16,660 bases of DNA. Origin: Syntrophaceae bacterium (GTDB lineage: Bacteria > Desulfobacterota > Syntrophorhabdia > Syntrophorhabdales > WCHB1-27). Location of the stretch: assembly GCA_003165115.1 (NCBI GenBank), contig PLSJ01000444.1:1-16660 (forward strand). The letters are read 5' to 3'. Under the pieces are notes generated by a model, which made no database searches, had not been told where the DNA came from, and worked only from the letters and a program-made list of their open reading frames with translations. Made by a program: the position numbers and the translations under genes. Below, in pieces: positions 1-6,237 of the stretch (the stretch's first letter is position 1; every line of letters starts with the position of its first letter).

Positions 1-711
1 GCACTGATCGTGGGCAGGACGAACGTGGGCAAGTCGAGCCTGCTCAACGCCCTCGCGCAGAGGGACAGGGCCATCGTCACCCCTCTTCCGGGCACCACCC
101 GCGACCTCGTCGAAGATACCATCCTCATAAAAGGCTTCAAGTTCACCCTCACCGACACGGCGGGCCTGCGCACGCCCGGCGACGCCATCGAGAGGGAGGG
201 GATCGACCGCGCGAGGCGGAGTATACCGGAGGCCGATATCATCCTCTGGGTAGTCGATGAGTCACTCGTCCGCACGCCGGAAGACGAGGAGGCATGGCGC
301 GCCGTCGAGGGTAAAAAGGTGATCGCCGTGCTCAACAAGGCGGACTTGCCGCCCGCGACGGACGGCGGCGTGGGCCTTCCCGCGAAGGCGGCCTCCCGCG
401 TCAGGGTGAGCGCCCTCACCGGGTCCGGGATCGACGACCTGAAGCGGATGCTCGTCGAGGCATGCGGGTTCCTCCCGGGCAGTGGTGCGGCCGGCCGCCT
501 CCTCATCACGAACGTGAGACAAAAAGACGCCCTCCTGAAAGCCCAAGCCGCCCTCGCCCGCGCCGGCCGATGCGCCGAAAGCGAAGGCGAGATCGCGTTT
601 TTGGCCTTCGAGCTGCGGGACGCCCTGCGGTATCTGGGTGAAATCACCGGCGAGACCTGCGACGCCGACGTGCTGGACGAGATATTCAGCAGGTTCTGCA
701 TAGGGAAGTAA
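1..711 (+). CDS. mnmE: MnmE (TrmE) tRNA modification GTPase, 3' part only
   Basis: The reading frame is open from the first base, so the N-terminal tetrahydrofolate-binding domain lies outside the window; 236 residues are visible. MnmE works with MnmG in the cytosol to put the carboxymethylaminomethyl (or aminomethyl) group on U34 of certain tRNAs. Visible are the GTPase motifs in order: G1 GRTNVGKSS (family norm GxPNxGKS, so Thr replaces Pro), G2 PGTTRD, G3 DTAGLR and G4 NKAD. A helical C-terminal segment follows, ending in the diagnostic FCIGK (CxGK motif whose Cys is essential in MnmE). GTG at 10 is internal, not the start. It converges on rarD, with a repeat-filled gap after its TAA stop. 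The identification is secure because the C-terminal signature is intact. Confidence 0.95.
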   Translation, partial: ALIVGRTNVGKSSLLNALAQRDRAIVTPLPGTTRDLVEDTILIKGFKFTLTDTAGLRTPGDAIEREGIDRARRSIPEADIILWVVDESLVRTPEDEEAWRAVEGKKVIAVLNKADLPPATDGGVGLPAKAASRVRVSALTGSGIDDLKRMLVEACGFLPGSGAAGRLLITNVRQKDALLKAQAALARAGRCAESEGEIAFLAFELRDALRYLGEITGETCDADVLDEIFSRFCIGK

Positions 712-1133
712 TACCGGGCCCACGCACCTTCGCCCCATCTTCATTGGCGGCATCACAAGCCCTCCCTGACGCGTGCGGCTCAGCAGGCAGCGCGGAGTGC
801 GGATACAAACGTCTGAAACAATCATGCCTCCCGCTCACCCCCCCCTCTCCCCGAGGGGAGAGGGGGGGGTTATAAGTGATGCCGCGCTCTATGGCACGGG
901 GGAGAGGGGGAGTTATAAGTGATGCCGTCGCTTATTCATTGGGGGAGAAGGGAGTTATAGGTGATGCCGTGCCCTTATCACACGGGGAGAGGGGAGCTAT
1001 AGGTGATGCCGTCGCTTATTCATTGGGGGAGCGGGAAGAGATTCCGCGCTCTTATCCCATGGGGGAGAAGGGGAGTTGAAAACATGCCGCGTTTTTATGG
1101 GGGGAGGGCGGAGTTATAAGTGATGCCGCGTTT
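712..1133. other. Repeat-filled intergenic region between mnmE and rarD
   Basis: No gene is supported here. The first 125 bases (712-837) show nothing recognisable. From 838 onward the DNA is low-complexity G/C-rich sequence: a long hairpin, an array of degenerate 42-bp repeats and a second hairpin that starts just inside rarD. An open frame of 67 codons at 876-1079 exists only because the repeat length is a multiple of three; its predicted peptide repeats IGDAV..SLGE and it has no independent support as a gene. Confidence 0.8.
838..869. repeat. Long C/G hairpin of the CCCTCTCCCC repeat type
   Basis: The left arm CCCCCCCCTCTCCCC (838-852) is perfectly complementary to 855-869 with two bases between, so the stem is about 15 bp. 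There is no T-tract on either side, so a simple intrinsic terminator is not indicated. The same core recurs at 1140-1161 and, in part, at 10973-10987, which suggests a dispersed REP-like palindrome. Confidence 0.8.
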
Positions 1134-1136
1134 TTA
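869..1136. repeat. Tandem array of about seven degenerate 42-bp repeats
   Basis: The recurring core is GTTATAAGTGATGCCG followed by a Y-rich TTAT stretch and GGGGAGAAGGGGA. Copies of the GATGCCG core (or its variants GATTCCG and CATGCCG) start near 878, 920, 963, 1005, 1040, 1083 and 1122. Most steps are 42-43 bp; one is 35 because about 7 bases are missing, and the last is 39. The final unit runs straight into the 1140-1161 hairpin just as the first unit emerges from the 838-869 hairpin. Function unknown. Confidence 0.85.
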
Positions 1137-2039
1137 TCCCCCTCTCCCCTTGGGGAGAGGGTCGGGGTGAGGGGGGTCTGACCGGTAGGCCGCCAGGCCC
1201 TCTATGCCGAAAATGATGAGGGCTATCCATACGATGCCGAAGCCGATGAGCCGGGCGGACGTGAAAGGCTCCCGGAAGACGAGGACACCGAGGAGGAACT
1301 GGATGGTCGGGGAGATATACTGGAGGATGCCGACCGTGGAAAGGCGTATGCGCCGGACGGCCAGGGCGAACAGGAAGAGCGGGGTCGCGGTCACCACCCC
1401 CGTGCCTACGAGCAGCGCATCCGAGAGGGTGTCGCCCTGGAGAAACACGCCCTTGCCGATGATGCCGGCACCGGTCAGGTAAATGAGGGCGGGCAGGAGC
1501 AGAAGACCCGTTTCCAGGGTCAGGCCGTGGAGCGACCCGAGGGGGGCGATTTTCTTCACGAGACCGTAACCTGCCCACGTCAGGGCGAGGGTGAGGGCGA
1601 CCCAGGGAGGCGAGCCGTACGAATAGGTCAGGTACAGGACGCCGAGGGCGGCGAGCCCGATAGGGACCCATTGCCAGGGCCGGAGGCGCTCGCGCAGGAA
1701 AATGACGGCCGCGAGGACACTGAAAAGCGGGTTGATGAAGTACCCGAGGCTCGCCTGGACGACAAATCCGGAATTGACGGCCCACACGTACGTCAGCCAG
1801 TTGCCGCTTATCAATACCGCCGCCGCTATGTAGACGGGCAGGACGCCGGCCCTGAGGGCGGAGCGAAGGGAGGACCATTGGCCGCGGACCAGCAGCACCG
1901 CCAGCAGGAGGAGGAAGGACCAGGTTATCCGGTGGCAGAGGATCTGCGTGGCGGGAATATGGCGGAGCAACTTAAAATAGACGGGGAACAGACCCCAGAT
2001 GGCATAGGCGGCCATGGCATAGAGATTTCCCTGGTTCAT
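1134..2039 (-). CDS. rarD: RarD-type EamA family permease
   Basis: This 301-residue polytopic inner-membrane protein has about ten hydrophobic segments and the RarD hallmarks NQGNLYAMAAYAIWGLFPVY at the N-terminus, an early LLRHIPATQILCHRITWS, a central VWAVNSG and a late LSTVGILQYISPT. RarD proteins are DMT-superfamily transporters, named for a chloramphenicol-sensitivity phenotype; the physiological substrate is not established. The ATG at 2039 is preferred over a GTG 13 codons upstream because AAGGAG sits four bases before it and the candidate promoter would start transcription inside the longer version. The last roughly 13 residues (PPHPDPLPKGRGG) are encoded by a dispersed G/C repeat, so the native C-terminus has been replaced or extended. 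It converges on mnmE and diverges from the aroE-like gene. Confidence 0.9.
   Translation of the reverse strand: MNQGNLYAMAAYAIWGLFPVYFKLLRHIPATQILCHRITWSFLLLLAVLLVRGQWSSLRSALRAGVLPVYIAAAVLISGNWLTYVWAVNSGFVVQASLGYFINPLFSVLAAVIFLRERLRPWQWVPIGLAALGVLYLTYSYGSPPWVALTLALTWAGYGLVKKIAPLGSLHGLTLETGLLLLPALIYLTGAGIIGKGVFLQGDTLSDALLVGTGVVTATPLFLFALAVRRIRLSTVGILQYISPTIQFLLGVLVFREPFTSARLIGFGIVWIALIIFGIEGLAAYRSDPPHPDPLPKGRGG
1140..1161. repeat. Second CCCTCTCCCC hairpin, inside the 3' end of rarD
   Basis: CCCTCTCCCC (1140-1149) and GGGGAGAGGG (1152-1161) form a perfect 10-bp stem around TT. Flanking GTCGGGGTGAGG completes the common dispersed-repeat look. It is read on the minus strand as the last codons of rarD (PDPLPKGRGG). 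Confidence 0.85.
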
Positions 2040-2078
2040 CCGGCTCCTTCCCGTGTGACGCGCGTCGGGTCCGTCCAC

Positions 2079-2108
2079 ATCCTACCTGCAATCGGCCGGG
2101 GAGGTCAA
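2079..2108 (-). promoter_or_regulatory. Candidate sigma70 promoter of rarD
   Basis: On the minus strand TTGACC (2103-2108) is followed after 18 bases by TAGGAT (2079-2084). Transcription would start near 2072, giving a leader of about 33 bases before the ATG at 2039. Inferred from consensus match only. Confidence 0.4.
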
Positions 2109-2145
2109 GCGAGCGCCTCAAAGACCGCCGGGGCGCATAATTTCC

Positions 2146-2173
2146 TTGAGCTTCCGGGGCGGCACGATATATC
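2146..2173 (+). promoter_or_regulatory. Candidate promoter of the aroE-like gene
   Basis: TTGAGC (2146-2151), a 16-base spacer and TATATC (2168-2173) would give a start near 2180 and a leader of about 67 bases. The spacer is one base short and the -10 box is imperfect. Confidence 0.3.
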
Positions 2174-2246
2174 ATGGAGAAGGACCGCACGCGAACGCGC
2201 CCCCCGGCAGGGCGTGTCGCGGCCTTTTGAGAGGCTAAAGAGAAGC

Positions 2247-3068
2247 ATGAGCGATGATACGCCCGTCCCTTCGGGACGCACCCTCGTCTACCCGATGATC
2301 GGCCATCCCACCACCCAGGTGAAATCACCCACCACGTTCAACAGGTACTTCAGGGAAAAGGGGATCGACGGGGTGATGGTCGCGATCGACGTCGATCCCA
2401 CGACGGTGGCGCACTTCTTCTCGCTCCTCCGGGGGTGGCGGAACTGTCCCGGCTGCATCGTCACCATCCCGCACAAGCAGGAAGCGGCGCGCCGGGCGGA
2501 CGAGCTTTCCGCGCGGGCGCGGGACCTCGGGGCGGTCAATGTGCTCAAAAGGACCCAGGAAGGGCGGCTCATCGGCGACATGGTCGACGGCCTCGGCTTT
2601 CTCGAGGCGATTGCGGCCCACGGCTTCGATCCGGCGGGCACGCGCGTCGTGGTGTTCGGGGCCGGTGGGGCGGGGGGCGCCATTGCGTATGCGATGGCCG
2701 AGGCCGGTGCGGCGGGACTCGCCGTGACCGATACCGACGGTGCGAGACAAGCCGCACTGCTCGCCATAATCGCGTCGCGATTTCCCCACGTTTCGCTCAC
2801 CGCTGCGCCGGGTTCGCTCTCCGGCTTCGACCTCGCGGTAAACGCGACGCCCCTCGGCATGAACGACGATAGCCGGACGCCTTTCCCCCTGGAGACCCTC
2901 GGACCCGCCACCTTCGTCGCCGACGTGGTGACGGAGCCGGAGATCACCCCGTGGCTCAGAGGCGCCAGGGAGCGGGGCTGCCGCATCCAGACAGGATATG
3001 AGATGACCCTGGGCCAGTTCGCCATAATGGGCCGGCACATGGGCATCGATATGGATGCGCCCCGGTGA
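2247..3068 (+). CDS. AroE-like shikimate dehydrogenase family protein
   Basis: A 273-residue cytosolic NAD(P)-dependent dehydrogenase of the shikimate dehydrogenase family. An N-terminal substrate domain carries KSPTTFN (residues 26-32), IVTIPHK with catalytic-type Lys77, GAVNV (Asn98) and GDMVDGLGF (Asp114). The Rossmann glycine-rich loop GAGGAGGA is at 138-145, followed by NATPLGM and the C-terminal YEMTLGQF (Gln257). In canonical AroE the N-terminal motif is HSxSP; here it reads QVKSP, so the first of the two substrate-carboxylate serines is Val25. The NTD motif before the Gly is MVD. These changes suggest a paralogue (quinate or another polyol acid) rather than the pathway enzyme, so no symbol is given. 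ATG 2247 is chosen because homology begins right after it; the frame stays open far upstream only as a shadow of rarD. Its Shine-Dalgarno is weak. Confidence 0.85.
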   Translation: MSDDTPVPSGRTLVYPMIGHPTTQVKSPTTFNRYFREKGIDGVMVAIDVDPTTVAHFFSLLRGWRNCPGCIVTIPHKQEAARRADELSARARDLGAVNVLKRTQEGRLIGDMVDGLGFLEAIAAHGFDPAGTRVVVFGAGGAGGAIAYAMAEAGAAGLAVTDTDGARQAALLAIIASRFPHVSLTAAPGSLSGFDLAVNATPLGMNDDSRTPFPLETLGPATFVADVVTEPEITPWLRGARERGCRIQTGYEMTLGQFAIMGRHMGIDMDAPR

Positions 3069-3081
3069 GCGGGCGTGATGC

Positions 3082-4497
3082 TCAGAGCCTGAACATCTCT
3101 TTCGTGTCCCTGTCCCAGTTATCCCAGAGGTAGGCGGACTCCCTGCCGTCCGCGATCAGCCTCATCGCGTATCTCACCTGATCTTCGTAGAATTCGCAGA
3201 ACGCGCCCCTTCCTTCCATCGACCCATGGGCCTGGTACGCCTCCGCCGGGCAGGGCGCCCCGCAGAAATGTCTTATCGCGCAGCGGCTGCACGGGGTAAT
3301 GTTCTCGACCTTGCGGGAGGTCACCACCTTGAAAGGCTCGGAGGCCAGTATCGCCGGCAGCCCGTCCTCGAAGAGGTTGCCCCCCTTGAACCTGGGCAGC
3401 CCTATGAACTCGGAGCAGGGATAGACGTCGCCTTCCGCGGATACGGCAAAGAAACACCTGCCTCCCCCGCACGGGCTGATGTCGCACATAAGCCTTCGGG
3501 CGGTGGGGGCGACGATGCCGAGAAGGATATTGGCAAAGTTGCCGATCACGAGCTTGCGCCCCGTCTCCCGGTAAAGCTCGAAGGTCCGGTCGAGGGCCGC
3601 GATAAACATGCGCGCCATCTCACGGTCCGAAGGCTTCGCCGCCCTCCCCCCTTCCAGCGTGCACCGCACCTGGTTCACCAGGCAGTTCTGAAGCCCCAAT
3701 CCATGAAAGAATTCCACTATCCTGACCAGGCTCCTCACGTTCTGGCTGGTGACCGTGCAGATCACGTTGAACAGCGGGTAGTCCCTGCACATCTCCACGG
3801 CCTTGACGACTTTCCGGAACGTGCCGTTCCCCGCCCAGTTCTTCCTGTGCCTGTCCGCGACGGCCCGCGTGTGCCCGTCGAGGGAAACCCCGAGCGCCAC
3901 GTTGTGGGAGACGATAAACCGGAAGTCCTCCTGTTCGAGGAGCGTCGCGTTCGTCTGGATGCCGAAGTCGAACTCGCCGGCATACTCTTCTATCGCGCGG
4001 AAGACCGCCCCCTTGTTCATGAGGGGCTCCGAGCCGTGAAACACGATCTGGGGCTTGCGGGTGCCGCGGGGCATCGTGGCAGCGAAGTGGTCCCGCAGGA
4101 CGCGCAGGGCCTTCTCCATCTGCGCCCACGTCATGTGCCTGCCGTTCAACCTGCGCGCCTCGGGGATGTAGCAATAGGTGCAGTTGAGGTTGCACTGCTC
4201 GGTCGGGTTGAAGTAGACGGCGGACGGGGTGAGCCCGAACCTCAGCGTCTCCATCTCCTCGCTCATCTTCCTGAAATGCTTTTTCAGCTTTCCGGCTATC
4301 TCTCCGCTGCTCAAAGCCTGCGCGAGATGGCCCTTCTCGATAAGGGTCCAGAAGGCCGTATCGGGCTCGATCGCGGCCACGTACACGGGGTGCCGCAGGT
4401 CGATGATCTGAAGGCAGTTGCCGTCGCCGGTGTTGAGGAAGCGGCCGCTGCCCGCGGCCGCTTCCTTTGACTCTAACATCGTTTCCATCTCACTCAT
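3082..4497 (-). CDS. Radical SAM/SPASM peptide maturase (CbpB-like)
   Basis: A 471-residue protein. About 95 N-terminal residues precede the radical SAM core with CNLNCTYC (Cys102, 106, 109 for the SAM-binding 4Fe-4S cluster). The SAM-contacting GGEP motif appears as HGSEP (154-158). The C-terminal SPASM domain is complete: a Cys pair before GDVYPC (Cys361), then CSRC-x5-C-x3-C (403, 406, 412, 416) and a last Cys434, matching the CX2CX5CX3C-gap-C pattern for auxiliary clusters. SPASM enzymes typically modify ribosomal peptides. A 39-codon peptide gene ends three bases upstream and both lie behind a cobalamin riboswitch, so the peptide is the likely substrate. From memory the pair resembles CbpA/CbpB (TIGR04163/TIGR04164); this was not checked. 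ATG 4497 lacks a clear Shine-Dalgarno, so translation is probably coupled to the peptide; Met4 and Met7 are alternatives. Confidence 0.88.
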   Translation of the reverse strand: MSEMETMLESKEAAAGSGRFLNTGDGNCLQIIDLRHPVYVAAIEPDTAFWTLIEKGHLAQALSSGEIAGKLKKHFRKMSEEMETLRFGLTPSAVYFNPTEQCNLNCTYCYIPEARRLNGRHMTWAQMEKALRVLRDHFAATMPRGTRKPQIVFHGSEPLMNKGAVFRAIEEYAGEFDFGIQTNATLLEQEDFRFIVSHNVALGVSLDGHTRAVADRHRKNWAGNGTFRKVVKAVEMCRDYPLFNVICTVTSQNVRSLVRIVEFFHGLGLQNCLVNQVRCTLEGGRAAKPSDREMARMFIAALDRTFELYRETGRKLVIGNFANILLGIVAPTARRLMCDISPCGGGRCFFAVSAEGDVYPCSEFIGLPRFKGGNLFEDGLPAILASEPFKVVTSRKVENITPCSRCAIRHFCGAPCPAEAYQAHGSMEGRGAFCEFYEDQVRYAMRLIADGRESAYLWDNWDRDTKEMFRL

Positions 4498-4500
4498 TCC

Positions 4501-4620
4501 CTATTTCTTCACTTCCTTGCCGATAAGGATGTAGTGGGACAGCCCCACGCCTTCGGCCTTGCAGCTTTTCCGGTAACCCAGCACTTCTTTTGTCGCCTTT
4601 TCCTCGACCGGTTTCTTCAT
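4501..4620 (-). CDS. 39-aa putative RiPP precursor peptide (CbpA-like)
   Basis: The frame reads MKKPVEEKATKEVLG, then YRKSCKAEGVGLSHY, then ILIGKEVKK and a TAG stop. It is lysine-rich, has one Cys (residue 20) and aromatic residues at 16 and 30, and no signal peptide or membrane segment. AGGAGG (4626-4631) sits five bases before the ATG, the strongest ribosome binding site in the window. The stop is three bases before the start of the radical SAM/SPASM gene, and the gene is the first one behind the riboswitch and terminator. Being short and the first gene of a maturase operon, it fits a precursor peptide. The central SCKAEGVGLSHYIL stretch is the most likely modified region, by inference. It resembles what I recall of the CbpA family. 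An alternative is a regulatory leader peptide, but its ribosome binding site and lack of attenuator structure after it argue against that. Confidence 0.82.
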   Translation of the reverse strand: MKKPVEEKATKEVLGYRKSCKAEGVGLSHYILIGKEVKK

Positions 4621-4670
4621 AACGACCTCCTTTTTTTGATGTACGTCCACGGCGTCCAGCCGCACTGCAC

Positions 4671-4709
4671 AAAAAAAAGGGCTTCAGCATGAATTTCATG
4701 CCGAAACCC
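4671..4709 (-). terminator. Intrinsic terminator controlled by the riboswitch
   Basis: On the minus strand GGGTTTCGGCATGAA (4695-4709) pairs with TTCATGCTGAAGCCC (4679-4693) over 15 positions, two of them G-U, followed by eight T's (4671-4678). It lies between the cobalamin aptamer and the peptide gene, so it is the expression platform: B12 bound, transcription stops. Confidence 0.92.
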
Positions 4710-4740
4710 TTTACCTTCGAGTCTCGCTATCTCTATCCGT

Positions 4741-4890
4741 CAGCAGGTCTTCTGGCTTAAGGATCGTCCCGAGACCGCGGCCTTCCCGTATGCTGCCTTA
4801 CGATTACAGTGGCCTTGCCTCGCAGTCTCGGTCCCCTTTTACAGCGGCGGGTCCGCCACGGAATTACACCGTGTTCCGGGATACTGACCC
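4741..4890 (-). ncRNA. Cobalamin (B12) riboswitch aptamer
   Basis: Read on the minus strand, the conserved blocks appear in the right order: GGAACACGGTGTAATTCC (4861-4878), a CCCGCCGCTGTAA block, the B12-box GCCACTG (4807-4813), ACGGGAAGG (4781-4789), and the 3' closing block AAGCCAGAAGACCTGC (4743-4758). A long stem CCGAGACTGCG with CGCGGTCTCGG brackets the central part. It begins at the predicted transcription start and is followed by an intrinsic terminator, so the likely mode is transcriptional OFF in adenosyl- or other cobalamin. It controls the peptide and radical SAM genes, not a known B12 synthesis or transport gene, although an unseen downstream partner cannot be excluded. Confidence 0.94.
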
Positions 4891-4894
4891 TCCA

Positions 4895-4923
4895 TTTATA
4901 GGATATCCGGGGAACGATGTCAA
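4895..4923 (-). promoter_or_regulatory. Near-consensus sigma70 promoter of the riboswitch operon
   Basis: TTGACA (4918-4923), a spacer of exactly 17 bases and TATAAA (4895-4900) on the minus strand. Transcription would start at about 4888-4890, immediately at the 5' edge of the riboswitch aptamer. This is the best promoter in the window. Confidence 0.85.
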
Positions 4924-4961
4924 CGAAAAACAATTCAGTTCTGGCCGTCGGACCGCCGACG

Positions 4962-4970
4962 TGCTATAGT
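4962..4970 (+). promoter_or_regulatory. Candidate extended -10 promoter of the MFS gene
   Basis: TGCTATAGT is an extended -10 element (TGnTATAGT) with no good -35 box. It would start transcription near 4977, about 47 bases before the ATG of the MFS gene, back to back with the riboswitch promoter. Confidence 0.35.
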
Positions 4971-5023
4971 AGCCGGTATGCCTCACGAAAGGCGCGTCAA
5001 CAGAAGGAAGGGGGCCAGGTGAA

Positions 5024-6199
5024 ATGATAAACAGGCATGTCGCCCTGCTGTCGGCTGCCCACCTGGTGATGGACCTGAATCAGGGCGCCCTTCCCGCACT
5101 CCTCCCCTTCCTCATTTCCGGACATCATCTCTCTTATACCGCCGCGGCGGGCATAATCTTTGCCGCCAACATATCCTCGTCGCTGGTGCAGCCCCTGTTC
5201 GGCTATTTCGCCGACCGCTTGTCCAAAACGTGGCTTATCACCGCCGGCCTGCTCGTCGGGGGGGCGGGCATAGCCCTGACGGGCGTCACGCCCGGCTACT
5301 GGCCCATGTTCGTGATCGTTGCGATGAGCGGGTTTGGCATCGCGGCATTCCACCCCGAGGCGGCCCGGCTCGCAAACCTTGTCGCGGGCGCCAACAAGGC
5401 CACGGGCATGAGTTTTTTCGCCACCGGCGGCTACATGGGCTTCGCCATGGGACCCATGCTCACCACCGGTCTGCTTCTGGCTTTCGGGCTCAAAGGCACG
5501 CTTTTTCTCTTCCTGCCCGTCCTCGTGATGGCCGTGGTATTCTCCGTCAAGAGCCCTCAACTTTCCGAGTTCGTGCGGGCGGCAAAGGCAGAGGGCGTAC
5601 ACACCGCCGGAGGGCCGCAACAGGATGCCTGGGGACCGTTTGTCCGCCTCGGCCTGGCTGTCTTGACCAGGGCGACCATATTTTACGCCCTCAACGCGTT
5701 CATACCCCTTTACTGGATATACGAGCTTCATCAGTCGAAAACGTCCGGCGGGACGGCCCTCACCATTCTTTTCACGGCGGGGGTCCTGGGGAGTCTCGCG
5801 GGCGGGCGGGCCGCCGATCGTTTCGGCTATCGCCGGGTAATCCTGTCGACCCTCATCATGCTGGCCCTGGTCCTGCCGCTGCTCGTCCTGGCCAAGACCA
5901 CGCTCGTCGCGACACTGCTGCTGGCCCCCACGGGGTTTCTGCTTTTCAGCTCTTTCAGTCCCATGGTCGTGCTCGGACAACAGTACCTCCCGAACCGCGT
6001 GGCCTTCGCCTCTGGTGTTACCCTCGGGTTGGCGATTACGGTGGGGGGCCTGGCGGCGCCCATGCTCGGCAGGATCGCCGATATGCATGGTGTCCGCGCC
6101 GCGCTCGTGGCGATCATGTTTCTGCCGCTGCTCACGGCGGCCCTCGTGTGCACCCTGCCGGACCCCAGGTCTCTCCATGCCCGGTCCCGCGCGGGGTAA
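5024..6199 (+). CDS. MFS transporter, fosmidomycin-resistance (Fsr) type
   Basis: A 391-residue inner-membrane protein with about twelve hydrophobic segments and a hydrophilic loop near residues 176-205. MFS signature loops are GYFADRLSKTW (60-70) in the first half and its repeat GGRAADRFGYRR (260-271) in the second half. GFGIAAFHPEAARL (103-116) is typical of the Fsr group, proton-driven efflux proteins known for fosmidomycin export in E. coli. The actual substrate here is unknown. The ATG at 5024 is preceded by GAAGGAAGGGG about ten bases upstream. It is divergent from the B12-riboswitch operon across a short region and converges on the chemotaxis gene with 38 bases between the stops. A role in exporting the modified peptide is possible only by proximity, since it is not in the same operon. 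Confidence 0.88.
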   Translation: MINRHVALLSAAHLVMDLNQGALPALLPFLISGHHLSYTAAAGIIFAANISSSLVQPLFGYFADRLSKTWLITAGLLVGGAGIALTGVTPGYWPMFVIVAMSGFGIAAFHPEAARLANLVAGANKATGMSFFATGGYMGFAMGPMLTTGLLLAFGLKGTLFLFLPVLVMAVVFSVKSPQLSEFVRAAKAEGVHTAGGPQQDAWGPFVRLGLAVLTRATIFYALNAFIPLYWIYELHQSKTSGGTALTILFTAGVLGSLAGGRAADRFGYRRVILSTLIMLALVLPLLVLAKTTLVATLLLAPTGFLLFSSFSPMVVLGQQYLPNRVAFASGVTLGLAITVGGLAAPMLGRIADMHGVRAALVAIMFLPLLTAALVCTLPDPRSLHARSRAG

Positions 6200-6237
6200 A
6201 GGACGCCCCCACCCCCGGAAAGAGGACGATGCGGCCC

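Noticed and set aside
838..869. Intrinsic terminator for mnmE
   Set aside because: The hairpin is strong but no T-tract follows on either strand.
876..1079. Open frame of 67 codons in the repeat array
   Set aside because: It is produced by the 42-bp repeat unit; there is no ribosome binding site or independent protein character.
869..1136. Possible CRISPR array
   Set aside because: The units are contiguous and degenerate with no unique spacers of constant length, and no cas gene is near.
1527..2246. Long N-terminal extension of the AroE-like protein
   Set aside because: The open frame is antisense to rarD; family similarity starts only at the ATG at 2247.
3226..4470. Plus-strand open frame opposite the radical SAM gene
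   Set aside because: It is a high-GC shadow frame with no recognisable motifs, while the minus-strand frame has complete cluster motifs.
4501..4620. SCIFF or selenocysteine-type (SbtA) precursor identity for the peptide
   Set aside because: It has only one Cys, no in-frame TGA, and no Gly/Ser-rich core, so these known families do not fit.
4490..4699. Minus-strand 69-codon frame across the terminator and peptide gene
   Set aside because: It would begin inside the terminator stem and runs through the peptide gene in another frame; the 39-codon frame has the proper ribosome binding site.
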